Source: Citricoccus alkalitolerans (lineage in GTDB: Bacteria > Actinomycetota > Actinomycetes > Actinomycetales > Micrococcaceae). From it: a DNA stretch of 64,000 nucleotides. Positions 24,200 to 33,084 of this stretch are shown here, piece by piece (position 1 is the first letter of the stretch; each line of letters starts with the position of its first letter). The translations under genes and the position numbers were made by a program. The DNA is taken from positions 310,001 through 374,000 of the forward strand of contig NZ_BAAALH010000001.1 in NCBI RefSeq assembly GCF_039528175.1. Direction: 5' to 3'. A model generated the notes under the pieces. The model saw only the letters and a program-made list of their open reading frames with translations, made no database searches and was not told the DNA's origin.

Positions 24200-25057
24200 C
24201 TACTCAGGGATCTCCGTGCCCTGGGGCATAGGGTGCCCGAACATCGGCTCAGCGAGTGGCCGTTTCGGGGACAGTCCGTCCCCGGAGGACTGGCGCCGCA
24301 ACCGCCGCAGTACCCAGGGCATCAGATGTGAACGAGCCCAGAGCACGTCCTCGGTCCGGGCCTGACGCCACGTGCGCGGCACCGGTGGCTTCGGCTCCAG
24401 CGGCACCAGGTCATGGGGGACATTGAGGGTCTCCAGCACCATGGAGGTGATCGTGTGGTGGCCGAGGGGGGAGAAGTGCAGCCGGTCCTCGGCCCACGTC
24501 TCCTTCCGGATCAGCTCTCGCAGGGCCCACAGGTCCGCGACCACGGCGTCGTGCCGCAGGGCCACGGTGTGCACGTTCTCGTTGTAGATCGCCACCTTGC
24601 CGCGGATGCGGCCCATCACGGGGGTGTCCCGGACGTCAGGGCCGGTGAAGAGCACCACGGTGGCCCCGCTGGCGGCGAGGTTCCCGACGAGATCGTCGAG
24701 TTTCTCGGCGATCACATCCGGGTCCCCGCCCGGGCGGATCACGTCGTTCCCGCCGGCGCAGAGGGTGACGAGGTCCGGATTCAGCTTGAGGGCCGGTGTG
24801 GTCTGCTCGGTGGCGATCTGGTCGATCAGCCGGCCGCGGATCGCAAAGTTGGCATAGGAGAAGTGCTCGCTGTCCGGGACACGGTGGGCGAGCTCCTCGG
24901 CCACGCGGTCCGCCCAACCGCGGTGGTAGCCGGGATGTTGCGGGTCAGGGTCGCCGATGCCCTCGGTGAACGAGTCGCCCAGAGCCACGAAGCGGCGCCA
25001 GGGATGGATCGGGTGCAGGGGAGCATCGGAATGCGACGAAGCCGGGGAACCAGACAT
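24200..25057 (-). CDS. SGNH/GDSL-family hydrolase
   Basis: 285-aa esterase-like enzyme. Block I is V-A-L-G-D-S-F-T-E-G with the nucleophile Ser, block III is C-A-G-G-N-D-V, and block V is D-R-L-H-F-S-P-L-G-H-H with the Asp/His pair. No signal peptide, so it acts inside the cell. The C-terminal 60 residues (W-R-Q-A-R-T-E-D-V-L-W onward) are basic and extend past the domain. TAGGAT (25069-25064, minus strand) ends six bases before the ATG, so it is probably leaderless. Stands alone. Confidence 0.88.
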   Translation of the reverse strand: MSGSPASSHSDAPLHPIHPWRRFVALGDSFTEGIGDPDPQHPGYHRGWADRVAEELAHRVPDSEHFSYANFAIRGRLIDQIATEQTTPALKLNPDLVTLCAGGNDVIRPGGDPDVIAEKLDDLVGNLAASGATVVLFTGPDVRDTPVMGRIRGKVAIYNENVHTVALRHDAVVADLWALRELIRKETWAEDRLHFSPLGHHTITSMVLETLNVPHDLVPLEPKPPVPRTWRQARTEDVLWARSHLMPWVLRRLRRQSSGDGLSPKRPLAEPMFGHPMPQGTEIPE

Positions 25058-25142
25058 GCCACGATCCTAAAGGCCTGGTTACCCGTCGGTCACTTCGCAG
25101 TAGTGACAGTACTCACCAGGGCTCCTCGCCTACGCTGGAATC

Positions 25143-25886
25143 ATGACCGAACAGCAGACTCCCGCCCCGTCCCACTCCGAGCCCATCGAACCGTTCGTGC
25201 GTTGGTCCCGGCCCGAGTCTGAACGCGGGGGAACACACCTGCTCGTAGTGCTGCACGGTTACGGTGCGGACGAGAACGACCTGTTCGGGATCGTTCCGGA
25301 ACTGCCGGAGAAATTCACGATTGCCTCCGTCCGGGCGCCACTGGTCATGGATCACGGTGGCTACACGTGGTTTCCGCTGACCAATTCCCTGCAGTCGTCA
25401 CCGCTGGCGGTGCGGGCCGCCATCGAGGACCTCCAGGAGTGGGTGACGGCCCAGCGGGCGAACTTCGCGAGCACCTCCCTGCTGGGGTTCTCCATGGGCA
25501 TGGCGATGGCCACCTCGCTGCTGCGCCGGGAACCGCAGGCCTATGCCTGCGTCGTCGGGCTCTCGGGATTCGCCATCGATCCGACCATGGCGCCCGGTGC
25601 CGAATCCGCACCACCGGCAGCCGGAGTCGTGCCCGCGGAGGTGTCCGGTGCCGGCCCGCTGGCCGGATTCTTCGATGACGAGGCCGTCAAGGCGGTCAAA
25701 CCGCCCGTGTTCTGGGGCCGCGACCAGGCCGACCCGGTCATCACCCCGGACAAGATCGAGTACACGCATTCCTGGATGAACGAGTACGTGGACATGACCA
25801 AGGTCCTCTACGCGGGGATCGGCCACGGCATCGGCCCGCAGGAGCTGCGCCACGTGGGGGAGTTCCTGGACTACGTGGTGAAATAG
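25143..25886 (+). CDS. Phospholipase/carboxylesterase-type alpha/beta hydrolase
   Basis: 247 aa. V-V-L-H-G-Y-G-A-D-E-N-D-L forms the oxyanion hole, L-L-G-F-S-M-G-M-A-M carries the nucleophile Ser, F-W-G-R-D-Q-A-D-P-V the Asp, and G-I-G-H-G-I the His. This is the YpfH / carboxylesterase 2 type that cleaves short acyl esters. A 30-residue insertion rich in Ala, Pro and Gly (about 147-180) sits after the nucleophile domain. TACGCT (25131-25136) ends six bases before the ATG: probably leaderless. Divergent from the SGNH hydrolase. Confidence 0.88.
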   Translation: MTEQQTPAPSHSEPIEPFVRWSRPESERGGTHLLVVLHGYGADENDLFGIVPELPEKFTIASVRAPLVMDHGGYTWFPLTNSLQSSPLAVRAAIEDLQEWVTAQRANFASTSLLGFSMGMAMATSLLRREPQAYACVVGLSGFAIDPTMAPGAESAPPAAGVVPAEVSGAGPLAGFFDDEAVKAVKPPVFWGRDQADPVITPDKIEYTHSWMNEYVDMTKVLYAGIGHGIGPQELRHVGEFLDYVVK

Positions 25887-25908
25887 GCCCCGCAAGAATT
25901 CAGCGCCG

Positions 25909-26196
25909 TCAACTCCCGGACGGGACCACCTTCACGGCCTCGCCGGAGAACTCGAACACGTCCCCGGGGTGCAGCTGGCGGCCGCGCCGGGTCTCCGGAT
26001 CCCCGTTGACCTGGACCAGGCCGGCCTCGATCACCGCACGGGCGTCCGCCCCGTCCTCCACCAGGTTGGCCAGTTTCAGAGCCTGACCCAACCGGATCAT
26101 GCCGTCGCGGATCTCCAGCGGTGCCGGATGGGCGGACGGGGCCTCGGGGGCGCGGCGATGACGGTCAGGGGTCTCGGGATTCGGGTGTTCGGACAT
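25909..26196 (-). CDS. Small S4-domain RNA-binding protein
   Basis: 95 aa. After a disordered 25-residue start it is a single S4 domain: I-R-L-G-Q-A-L-K-L-A-N-L-V-E-D-G-A-D-A-R-A-V-I-E-A-G-L-V-Q-V-N-G-D-P-E-T-R-R-G-R-Q-L. This is the YaaA/YbcJ type of small RNA-binding protein, probably acting on rRNA or the ribosome. ATG 26196 has GGAGGT immediately before it, unusually close. Convergent with the carboxylesterase gene and divergent from glycyl-tRNA synthetase. Confidence 0.85.
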   Translation of the reverse strand: MSEHPNPETPDRHRRAPEAPSAHPAPLEIRDGMIRLGQALKLANLVEDGADARAVIEAGLVQVNGDPETRRGRQLHPGDVFEFSGEAVKVVPSGS

Positions 26197-26356
26197 ACCT
26201 CCATTGTGGCCCGAGATCCGTGCCGGTGCACCAGCCACGGCACGCAGGGGACCTAGACTGGCTCGGTAACCCGAACGCCGGCGTGCCACGCGCGCCGGCT
26301 CCAGTGCGCTGACCGCAGCCAGCGGCCGAAGTAACAGACACGGATGTGATGCCCCC

Positions 26357-27748
26357 ATGGCCCCCAAGACCACCCTCGATCAGGTCATCTCCCTCGCGAA
26401 GCGACGCGGCTTCGTGTTCCAGGCCGGAGAGATCTACGGCGGCTCCCGCTCTGCGTGGGACTACGGGCCCCTGGGCGTGGAGCTCAAGGACAACATCAAG
26501 ACCCAGTGGTGGAACACCTTCGTGCGCGGCCGTGAGGACATGGTCGGCCTCGACTCCGCCATCATCCTGCCCTCAGCCGTGTGGAATGCCTCCGGTCACG
26601 TGGCCACCTTCACCGACCCGCTGGTCGAGTGCACGTCCTGCCACAAGCGCCACCGCCAGGACCATCTCATCGAGGGCTTCGTGGCCAAGAAGGGCCGGGC
26701 CCCCACGGGCGGGATCGGTGGCATGGACGAGATCGCCTGTCCCGACTGCGGCACCCGCGGGTCCTGGACCGAGCCGCAGATGTTCTCCGGGCTGATGAAG
26801 ACGTTCCTGGGTCCAGTGGACAACGAGGAGGGCCTGCACTACCTGCGCCCCGAGACCGCCCAGGGCATCTTCGTGAACTTCCTCAACGTGGTCAACGCCG
26901 CCCGGCGCAAGCCCCCGTTCGGCATCGGCCAGATCGGCAAGGCCTTCCGCAACGAGATCACCCCGGGCAACTTCATCTTCCGCACCCGCGAGTTCGAGCA
27001 GATGGAGATCGAGTACTTCACCCACCCCGAGGCTGCCACGGAGCACTTCAACACCTGGGTGGAGGCCTGCTGGAACTGGTTCATCGATCTGGGCATCAAC
27101 CCGGACAACATGCGCCGCTTCGATGTCCCGGACGGTGAACGCGCCCACTACTCCGATGCCACGATCGACCTGGAGTACAAGTTCGGCTTCGCCGGCTCCG
27201 AGTGGGGCGAGCTCATGGGCATCGCCAACCGCACGGATTTTGACCTCAACTCCCACACCGAGGCCTCCGGCACGAAGATGCAGTACTTCGACCAGACCTC
27301 GGGGGAGCGCTACACCCCGTACGTGATCGAGCCGTCCTTCGGCCTCACGCGGTCCATGATGGCCTTCCTGGTGGACTCCTACCGCGAGGAGGAGGCGCCC
27401 AACACCAAGGGTGGCACCGATGTGCGCACGGTGCTTGGCCTCGATCCTCGGCTGGCCCCGGTCAAGGCCGCCGTCCTGCCGCTCTCCCGCAAGGAGGAGC
27501 TCGTGCCCACCGCCAAGCGCCTGGCGGATGAGCTCCGGGGCGTGTGGAACATCGACTATGACGACGCCGGCGCGATCGGCCGCCGCTACCGCCGCCAGGA
27601 CGAGATCGGCACCCCGTTCTGCATCACCGTGGACTTCGACTCCCTCGAGGACCAGGCCGTCACCATCCGCGAACGCGACTCCATGTCCCAGGAGCGCGTG
27701 TCCCTGGACCAGGTGCGCGGCTGGTTGTTCGAGCGGCTGTCCAAGTAA
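26357..27748 (+). CDS. glyS: Glycyl-tRNA synthetase, homodimeric class II type
   Basis: 463-aa enzyme charging tRNA(Gly). It begins with L-D-Q-V-I-S-L-A-K-R-R-G-F-V-F-Q and E-I-Y-G-G-S-R-S-A-W-D-Y-G-P-L-G (motif 1 region). Next come R-P-E-T-A-Q-G-I-F, F-R-N-E-I-T-P-G-N-F-I-F-R-T-R-E-F-E-Q-M-E (motif 2) and, near the end of the catalytic part, F-G-L-T-R-S-M-M (motif 3). A C-x2-C ... C-x2-C insertion (about 95-135) looks zinc-binding. The C-terminal anticodon-binding domain ends V-R-G-W-L-F-E-R-L. TAGACT at 26253-26258 is a candidate -10, giving a leader of about 90 nt. Full length. Confidence 0.96.
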   Translation: MAPKTTLDQVISLAKRRGFVFQAGEIYGGSRSAWDYGPLGVELKDNIKTQWWNTFVRGREDMVGLDSAIILPSAVWNASGHVATFTDPLVECTSCHKRHRQDHLIEGFVAKKGRAPTGGIGGMDEIACPDCGTRGSWTEPQMFSGLMKTFLGPVDNEEGLHYLRPETAQGIFVNFLNVVNAARRKPPFGIGQIGKAFRNEITPGNFIFRTREFEQMEIEYFTHPEAATEHFNTWVEACWNWFIDLGINPDNMRRFDVPDGERAHYSDATIDLEYKFGFAGSEWGELMGIANRTDFDLNSHTEASGTKMQYFDQTSGERYTPYVIEPSFGLTRSMMAFLVDSYREEEAPNTKGGTDVRTVLGLDPRLAPVKAAVLPLSRKEELVPTAKRLADELRGVWNIDYDDAGAIGRRYRRQDEIGTPFCITVDFDSLEDQAVTIRERDSMSQERVSLDQVRGWLFERLSK

Positions 27749-27762
27749 GGGGAGGGGTACAG

Positions 27763-28842
27763 ATGACCGTTCCCGACGCCGGCCCCCAGCTCCCGGCGGG
27801 CGTCTCCCTGCGGCCGTGGGCCGAGGGAGACGACCTGCGGCTCCTGGAGTTGTGGGGCGACCCCACCGATGCCCAGCACCATCAGGACCGCGCCATGCTG
27901 CGGCCCTCCTCCGACGCGCCCTGGGCCCGGTGCCTGGTGGCGGAGGACGAGGGCATACCGGTCGCCGCCGCGGTGGTGTATGCATCATCCGTGCACCCCC
28001 AGCGGCTCTGGTTCTACGCCGAGACGGCACGCGAGCTGCGGGGCCGTGGCCTCGCCACCGCACTGCTGGCCGCATTGCGCGCCGAGGCTGAGACCGCCCG
28101 GGCGGAGGGGAAGCTGGCGACCACGGAGCTCAAGACGCGCTTCGCGGTGACGTCGGCTGCGTTGCCGGACTCCGCGGCTGACCGTGCCGGCTCGGACGGC
28201 GCCGGTGCAGCGTCGGCGTCCGCCGTTGCGGGCGCGCAGTTGGACCTGGCCGGTGGTCCGGTGGAGCACGCGGCCGAGCCCTTCCTGGCGGGGCAGGGAT
28301 TCGCGCCGCTGCAACGCTCCCGGCGCATCGCCGTCGGGCCCGGGGTCATCAAGGCGCCGGAACTGGACGGCACCGGGCTGGCCGTGGAGGACCTGGCGAC
28401 GGGTTCGGTGGAGTTGACGCAGGCGGTGGCTGAGTTCTACGCGGCCACGCATGGCTGGGACCCGTCCGATCTGAGCATCGGCCAGGCCCAGCAGCTGCTG
28501 CTCGGCCCTGCCACCGGCGCCTCCGGAGCGGTGGTGCTGCGCTCGAAGCCGAAGACCCAGGGGGGAGGGATCGACGCCTTCGCCATCTCCTACACGCCCG
28601 AGCGCACCGAGGATCCCACCGATGTGCTGCTGGGCTGGAACCCGGAACTGGCCTCGGTGGACGCCCAGGCGGCGGCCGCCTCGCTGTTGGCCCTGCTGAC
28701 CACGCAGTACCCGGTCCAGCTCGAGTTGGACGACTCCATGGACATCCTCACCCCGATCCTCGACCAGCTGCTCGCCACCGGCCACGCCCGCGTGCTGCTG
28801 GACACGCGGATCTGGGCCACCGACGTGCCCGATGCCTCCTGA
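27763..28842 (+). CDS. GNAT-type acetyltransferase, two-domain
   Basis: 359 aa. The N-terminal GNAT domain is visible as L-R-P-W-A-E-G-D-D at the start and R-E-L-R-G-R-G-L-A-T-A-L-L-A-A-L motif A around residue 90. The C-terminal half (about 185-359) repeats the fold weakly without a clean acetyl-CoA loop. A variable Ala/Gly stretch joins them. AGGGGAGGGG precedes the ATG, 14 bp after glyS. Substrate unknown. It overlaps the next gene by 11 bp, so glyS-GNAT-YibE/F probably share a transcript. Confidence 0.75.
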   Translation: MTVPDAGPQLPAGVSLRPWAEGDDLRLLELWGDPTDAQHHQDRAMLRPSSDAPWARCLVAEDEGIPVAAAVVYASSVHPQRLWFYAETARELRGRGLATALLAALRAEAETARAEGKLATTELKTRFAVTSAALPDSAADRAGSDGAGAASASAVAGAQLDLAGGPVEHAAEPFLAGQGFAPLQRSRRIAVGPGVIKAPELDGTGLAVEDLATGSVELTQAVAEFYAATHGWDPSDLSIGQAQQLLLGPATGASGAVVLRSKPKTQGGGIDAFAISYTPERTEDPTDVLLGWNPELASVDAQAAAASLLALLTTQYPVQLELDDSMDILTPILDQLLATGHARVLLDTRIWATDVPDAS

Positions 28843-30178
28843 ACACGGCGCTGGACACGGCTCTGAGCCTGGCCACGGTCACGGCCTCCCGGCGGGCCCC
28901 GGTGCCGACGAGGCACTGACCGGGACGGACGGGTCCGGCCGCCGGCGAGTGATCGTTGCCCTCGCAGCGATCCTCGGCCCACTGACCGTGGTGTTGATCG
29001 CGGCGATGATCGCCCTCTGGCCGTCCGGATCCCACCAGGAGCTCTCCCTGGCTGACCCCTACGGCACCTCGCAGGGCATCACCATGGTCACGGGCACCGT
29101 CACCGAGCTTCAGCCCCGGGACTGTGGCCCGGAGGGCGGGACCCTGGAGACCCCCACGGGCGGGATGGCCGGGGACCCCTCGGCCGCACACGTGGCATGC
29201 GTGGATGCCGTGGTGGATCCGGACGGCGGGGGCACCGACAGTGCGGTGGTGCCCATCCCGACATCGATCAGTGCCTCCATGGACGTGGAGGTGGGGGACC
29301 GGCTCAAGGCCCTGGACCTGAGTGAGCTGCCAGGCGGGGACACCGGCGCGGGCGGGGAGTCCGACTATGTGTTCGTGGACTTCGAACGGACCTTCCCTGT
29401 GGTGGTGCTGGCACTGCTGTACGCCCTGGTGGTGGTGGCCGTGGCCCGTTGGCGGGGGTTGCGGGCCATCGTGGGCCTCGGCCTGGCGTTCTCGGTGCTG
29501 TTCGGCTTCATGTTCCCGGCACTGCTGGAGGGCGGTCCACCGCTGTGGATCGGGCTGGTCGGCTGCTGCCTGATCATGCTCGTGGTGCTGTACTTCGCAC
29601 ACGGGTTCTCGTTGCGGACCACCACCGCGTTGCTGGGTACCCTGATCGGCCTGGCCCTCACCGCCGTGCTGGCGTTGTGGGGGACGGACGCGGCGTATCT
29701 CACCGGCCTCGGGGACGAGTACTCCTATGTGCTGGCCACGGTGGCCCCGGAGGTGCGGCTGTCCGGGATCGTGCTGTGCGGGCTGCTCGTGGCCGGGCTC
29801 GGGGTGCTCAACGACGTCACGATCACCCAGGCCTCCGCCGTCTGGGAGTTGCAGGCTGCGAACCCGGCGGTGTCCAAGCGGGAACTGTTCGCCTCCGGGA
29901 TGCGCATCGGCCGAGACCACATCGCCTCCACCGTGTACACGATCGCCTTCGCGTACGCCGGAGCCGCCCTGCCAGTACTGATGGTGGTCTCCCTCTACGA
30001 CCGCAGCCTCTGGGACACTCTGATGTCCGGGGAACTCGTCGAGGAGATCGTGCGGATCCTCGTCGGCTCGATCGGGCTGGTGCTGGCGATCCCGATCACC
30101 ACGGGCATAGCGGTGGCGGTGGCGAAGTCCGTCGCGGCGCCGGTTACCCGGTCGCCCGCCTCTAAGCTGGACGCATGA
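28832..30178 (+). CDS. YibE/F-like membrane protein
   Basis: 448-aa integral membrane protein. A His/Gly-rich cytoplasmic N-terminus is followed by one membrane segment (about 40-62) and an extracytoplasmic domain (65-180) with paired cysteines. Seven or eight hydrophobic segments fill 188-440. V-L-N-D-V-T-I-T-Q-A-S-A-V-W-E-L and S-G-M-R-I-G-R-D-H-I-A-S-T-V-Y-T are the conserved YibE/F signatures. Molecular function is not established for the family. ATG 28832 overlaps the previous gene. A promoter for the next gene lies inside its last codons. Confidence 0.88.
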   Translation: MPPEHGAGHGSEPGHGHGLPAGPGADEALTGTDGSGRRRVIVALAAILGPLTVVLIAAMIALWPSGSHQELSLADPYGTSQGITMVTGTVTELQPRDCGPEGGTLETPTGGMAGDPSAAHVACVDAVVDPDGGGTDSAVVPIPTSISASMDVEVGDRLKALDLSELPGGDTGAGGESDYVFVDFERTFPVVVLALLYALVVVAVARWRGLRAIVGLGLAFSVLFGFMFPALLEGGPPLWIGLVGCCLIMLVVLYFAHGFSLRTTTALLGTLIGLALTAVLALWGTDAAYLTGLGDEYSYVLATVAPEVRLSGIVLCGLLVAGLGVLNDVTITQASAVWELQAANPAVSKRELFASGMRIGRDHIASTVYTIAFAYAGAALPVLMVVSLYDRSLWDTLMSGELVEEIVRILVGSIGLVLAIPITTGIAVAVAKSVAAPVTRSPASKLDA

Positions 30179-30744
30179 CTGAGCTTTCGACCGCCGTGGT
30201 CTTCATCGATCTGCAGGAGGGCTTCTTCGAGGACCCTTCGTCCCGGGACGACCGTGAACTGATGGTGGCGGAGTCCAACCGGCTGGCAGGACTCGCCCGC
30301 CAGGCCCGCGTCCCCGTCTTCGTGGTCAGCACCGTGCATGCGAGGGACACATCGACCTGGACATTGAAGATGCTCGAGGACGACCAGGGCTTCAACTTCC
30401 CCGGGACGCCCGAAGTCCGGTTGCTGGAGGGCCTGAATCTGGAACCGGCCACGCACCTGGAGAAGATCCGGGACAGCGCCTTCCACGGGACCACCCTGGC
30501 CCAGCAGCTGAGGACCGTCGGTGCCCGGACCGTCATCCTGGCCGGAGTGCTGGCTGAATCGTGTGTGGCGGCGACCGGACGTGACGCCTTCGCCCACGAC
30601 TTCCGCGTGGTCTACGCACGCCAGGCCATCGCCTCGGCGGAGGCGGAGACCGGCTGGCCAATGTTGGAGGGCCTCTCCGGGACGCTGCGTCAGCAGATCC
30701 TCAACCGTCCGGACCTGGAGCGGCTGCTCACGGCAGACGCTTGA
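30175..30744 (+). CDS. Isochorismatase-family cysteine hydrolase
   Basis: 189 aa. The catalytic triad is readable: Asp in V-F-I-D-L-Q, Lys in L-E-K-I-R-D-S-A-F, and Cys in L-A-E-S-C-V-A-A-T. The family includes nicotinamidases, ureidoacrylate and N-carbamoyl hydrolases and isochorismatases; this one cannot be placed. TAAGCT (30163-30168) ends six bases before the ATG, so it is probably leaderless from a promoter inside the YibE/F gene, whose stop it overlaps by 4 bp. Confidence 0.88.
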   Translation: MTELSTAVVFIDLQEGFFEDPSSRDDRELMVAESNRLAGLARQARVPVFVVSTVHARDTSTWTLKMLEDDQGFNFPGTPEVRLLEGLNLEPATHLEKIRDSAFHGTTLAQQLRTVGARTVILAGVLAESCVAATGRDAFAHDFRVVYARQAIASAEAETGWPMLEGLSGTLRQQILNRPDLERLLTADA

Positions 30745-30759
30745 GTTCCACCCGGTGGG

Positions 30760-31938
30760 CTACCGCCGGTAGGTGCTGGGCCAGCCACTCCGCAGCCGGC
30801 GGACGAGCCCGTCGGGTTGCCGCTGCAGACGGCCGGTCACGAGCCCCTCGTGCAGGCCCTCGCTGAGCAATTGCCGGATCTTCGGGGCGGAGGTCGGTAA
30901 GAAGACGCCGTGGGGCACAGCGCCGTTGATGGTCCGCTGCACGCCTTCGGGCAGGCTCTTCAGCCCGCGGGCGATGCCGTCGTTGAGACTCTGGGTGAGA
31001 CCGGACGTGAAGCCGGCGGTCAGCGCCAGGTGCTGCTGGGCCAGTTCGAGCAGTTCCTCGTCCGGCATTCCCCGGTCCGCTGGCAGCAGGGCCCACAGAG
31101 CGTTGGCGACCTCCACCGGGGGGATGTCCTGGATGCTGACGTCCGCTTCGCGGCCGAAGGTGCGGTAGACGCCCCAGTGCTCGACCGCCGTGGAGCCGGG
31201 CCACAGGAAGCCGTGGTGGTCGGCGGTGTACCGGCGGGTCTGGATCAACTGGTCGAGAGCCTTCTGGGCGCGGTGCGAGTGGCCGGCCCCTCCACTGCGT
31301 TCCCGCAGGGCTTTCAGGGCAGTCTCCCGGCGGAGGGGGTAGGCGGCGTCGAGGAACTCCTTCACGGACCGCGCGGCGCTGGCCTGCTCGAGCGAGCCCA
31401 GGCGGGGGAGCACAGCGGACCGTCCCCACCGCGGGTCCAAGAGGAACTGGGGATGGGGCACCTGCATCGTTCCCGGTCGGGTCCAGCCCACGGACCGCAC
31501 GGCGCGGTCGGTATCCCGATAGGCGTCCTCCAGGCGTTCGACGAGCAACTCGAACTCCTGCAGGTCCTGCTCGGTGGGATCCAGGCCCGACGCCGGATCA
31601 CGGCTCCCGCCGCCGATCTCCCGTCCGGCGCGGCCCGGCGCCCGGGAGACCGATCTCTCCAGCTCGGCCCGATCCTTCTGGGCGCGCTTGAGGGTGCCGG
31701 AGAAGCCCCGGACCACGGGGCTGGACCGATCCAGCCAGCCGGGGGCGGCCAGCGCGTCGTCCGGGCTGCGCTCGTAGCGGTCGGCGTCCAGGGTTACCTG
31801 GTTGAATCGGCTCTCCAGGGCACGCCACCGGTCCTGCCGTCCGGTCAGGATGTGGCGTTGGATGGCGACCACTGCGGCCCATCCGCCGAGCCCGACCATC
31901 ACCGCCAGCACGAGGAGCATGATGACCCAGAGATCCAT
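30760..31938 (-). CDS. Membrane-anchored protein of unknown function
   Basis: 392 aa; I do not recognise the family. One N-terminal membrane segment (about 4-26) is followed by a soluble part. Residues 30-150 are charged and helical, probably coiled coil (R-A-Q-K-D-R-A-E-L-E-R-S, Q-E-F-E-L-L-V-E-R-L-E-D-A-Y). Residues 150-290 include a T-M-Q-V-P-H-P-Q-F-L-L-D-P-R-W segment. The basic C-terminus (about 330-392) has L-S-E-G-L-H-E-G-L-V-T-G. No catalytic motif is obvious. TAGCTT (31950-31945) ends six bases before the ATG, implying leaderless expression. Convergent with the isochorismatase gene. Confidence 0.75.
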   Translation of the reverse strand: MDLWVIMLLVLAVMVGLGGWAAVVAIQRHILTGRQDRWRALESRFNQVTLDADRYERSPDDALAAPGWLDRSSPVVRGFSGTLKRAQKDRAELERSVSRAPGRAGREIGGGSRDPASGLDPTEQDLQEFELLVERLEDAYRDTDRAVRSVGWTRPGTMQVPHPQFLLDPRWGRSAVLPRLGSLEQASAARSVKEFLDAAYPLRRETALKALRERSGGAGHSHRAQKALDQLIQTRRYTADHHGFLWPGSTAVEHWGVYRTFGREADVSIQDIPPVEVANALWALLPADRGMPDEELLELAQQHLALTAGFTSGLTQSLNDGIARGLKSLPEGVQRTINGAVPHGVFLPTSAPKIRQLLSEGLHEGLVTGRLQRQPDGLVRRLRSGWPSTYRR

Positions 31939-31952
31939 GCTTAAAAGCTACT

Positions 31953-32972
31953 TCACTTCCAGCCCAGTGCCCTCGCCACCTCGGCCCACTGCGTGAACAG
32001 GTGCGCGTTGTACTCCACCCCAAGCTGGTTCGGGTTGGCCATCAGCACGTAGTCGGCGGCCTGCACAGCCTCGTCGGCGCGCAGCAGGTCCACCACCTCG
32101 TCGAAGGTGCCGGAATACGTCGGGCCGCTACGGGCCTTGCCGCCCTCCAGGTGGCCGGAGGAGTCCGAGCTCTCGCGGCGGCCGCCGAAGTACATGTCGT
32201 CCTGTGCGGAGACGATCGGGAACACCGAACGGGTCACCGCCGCCATCCCGCCGGTCGTGTGGTCGGAGGCGGCATAGGCCCGCCGGTACTGGGCGATCTG
32301 GTCGGCCTGCTGGACGTGGAAGGGCCGGCCGTCGTCCTGCAGCAGCAGGGTGGAGGAAAGCAGGTTGTAGCCCTGCTCTCCCGCCCGGACACCGGAGACG
32401 GTGTTACCGGAACCCCACCAGACGCGGTTCACCAGTCCCGGGGACTGGGGCTGGATGGAGAGCATCTCCTGGCCGGGCTGGGCCCAGCCGGAATCCGGAT
32501 CGGCATGGGCCACGAGCCCGCCCGAGACGGCGTCCCGGAAGCGCTCACCGCGGGCCTGGGCGAGCTCGGACCAGGACTGGCCCGGCTGAAGGTCGTAGCC
32601 GAATTGGTGCTGCCCGTCCCGGGCGGCCTCGGGGGAGCCGCGGGAGATGCCCAACTGGAGCCGGCCGCCGGAGATGAGATCCGCCGTCGCCGCCTCCTCG
32701 GCCATGTAGAGGGGGTTCTCGTACCGCAGGTCGATCACGCCCGTGCCCAGATCGATGGTCGTCGTGGCCGCTCCCATGGCTGCCAGCAGGGGGAAGGGTG
32801 CGGAGAGCATGTTCTGGAAGTGGTGGGAACGGATCCAGGCTCCGTCCAGACCGGCTTCCTCAGCGGCCACGGCCATCTCGATGGTCTGGGCCAGGGTGGC
32901 CCCGGCGTCCGGGGTGCGCGAGCCGGGCACGGAGCTCCAGTGCCCGAAATTCAGGAATCCGATCTTCTTCAT
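31953..32972 (-). CDS. LLM-class flavin-dependent oxidoreductase
   Basis: 339-aa luciferase-like TIM-barrel protein, probably an FMN/F420-dependent monooxygenase or reductase. It has K-I-G-F-L-N-F-G-H-W, E-E-A-G-L-D-G-A-W-I-R-S-H-H-F, and I-D-L-G-T-G-V-I-D-L-R-Y-E-N-P-L-Y-M-A-E-E-A-A-T-A-D-L-I-S-G-G-R-L-Q-L-G-I-S-R-G-S, all typical. The substrate is unknown. No clear Shine-Dalgarno or TANNNT element precedes the ATG. It ends 14 bp before the start of the unknown membrane protein gene on the same strand. Confidence 0.9.
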   Translation of the reverse strand: MKKIGFLNFGHWSSVPGSRTPDAGATLAQTIEMAVAAEEAGLDGAWIRSHHFQNMLSAPFPLLAAMGAATTTIDLGTGVIDLRYENPLYMAEEAATADLISGGRLQLGISRGSPEAARDGQHQFGYDLQPGQSWSELAQARGERFRDAVSGGLVAHADPDSGWAQPGQEMLSIQPQSPGLVNRVWWGSGNTVSGVRAGEQGYNLLSSTLLLQDDGRPFHVQQADQIAQYRRAYAASDHTTGGMAAVTRSVFPIVSAQDDMYFGGRRESSDSSGHLEGGKARSGPTYSGTFDEVVDLLRADEAVQAADYVLMANPNQLGVEYNAHLFTQWAEVARALGWK

Positions 32973-33084
32973 GACTGCAAGAACATCACGGTGACCGGGG
33001 TTCTTCCAGCGTTGGCCTGTGGGGTTGGCCTCTACCGGTGGAGGGAGCCAGCGGAAGCCGGGCCGTTCTGGGATAATGAGTGGA

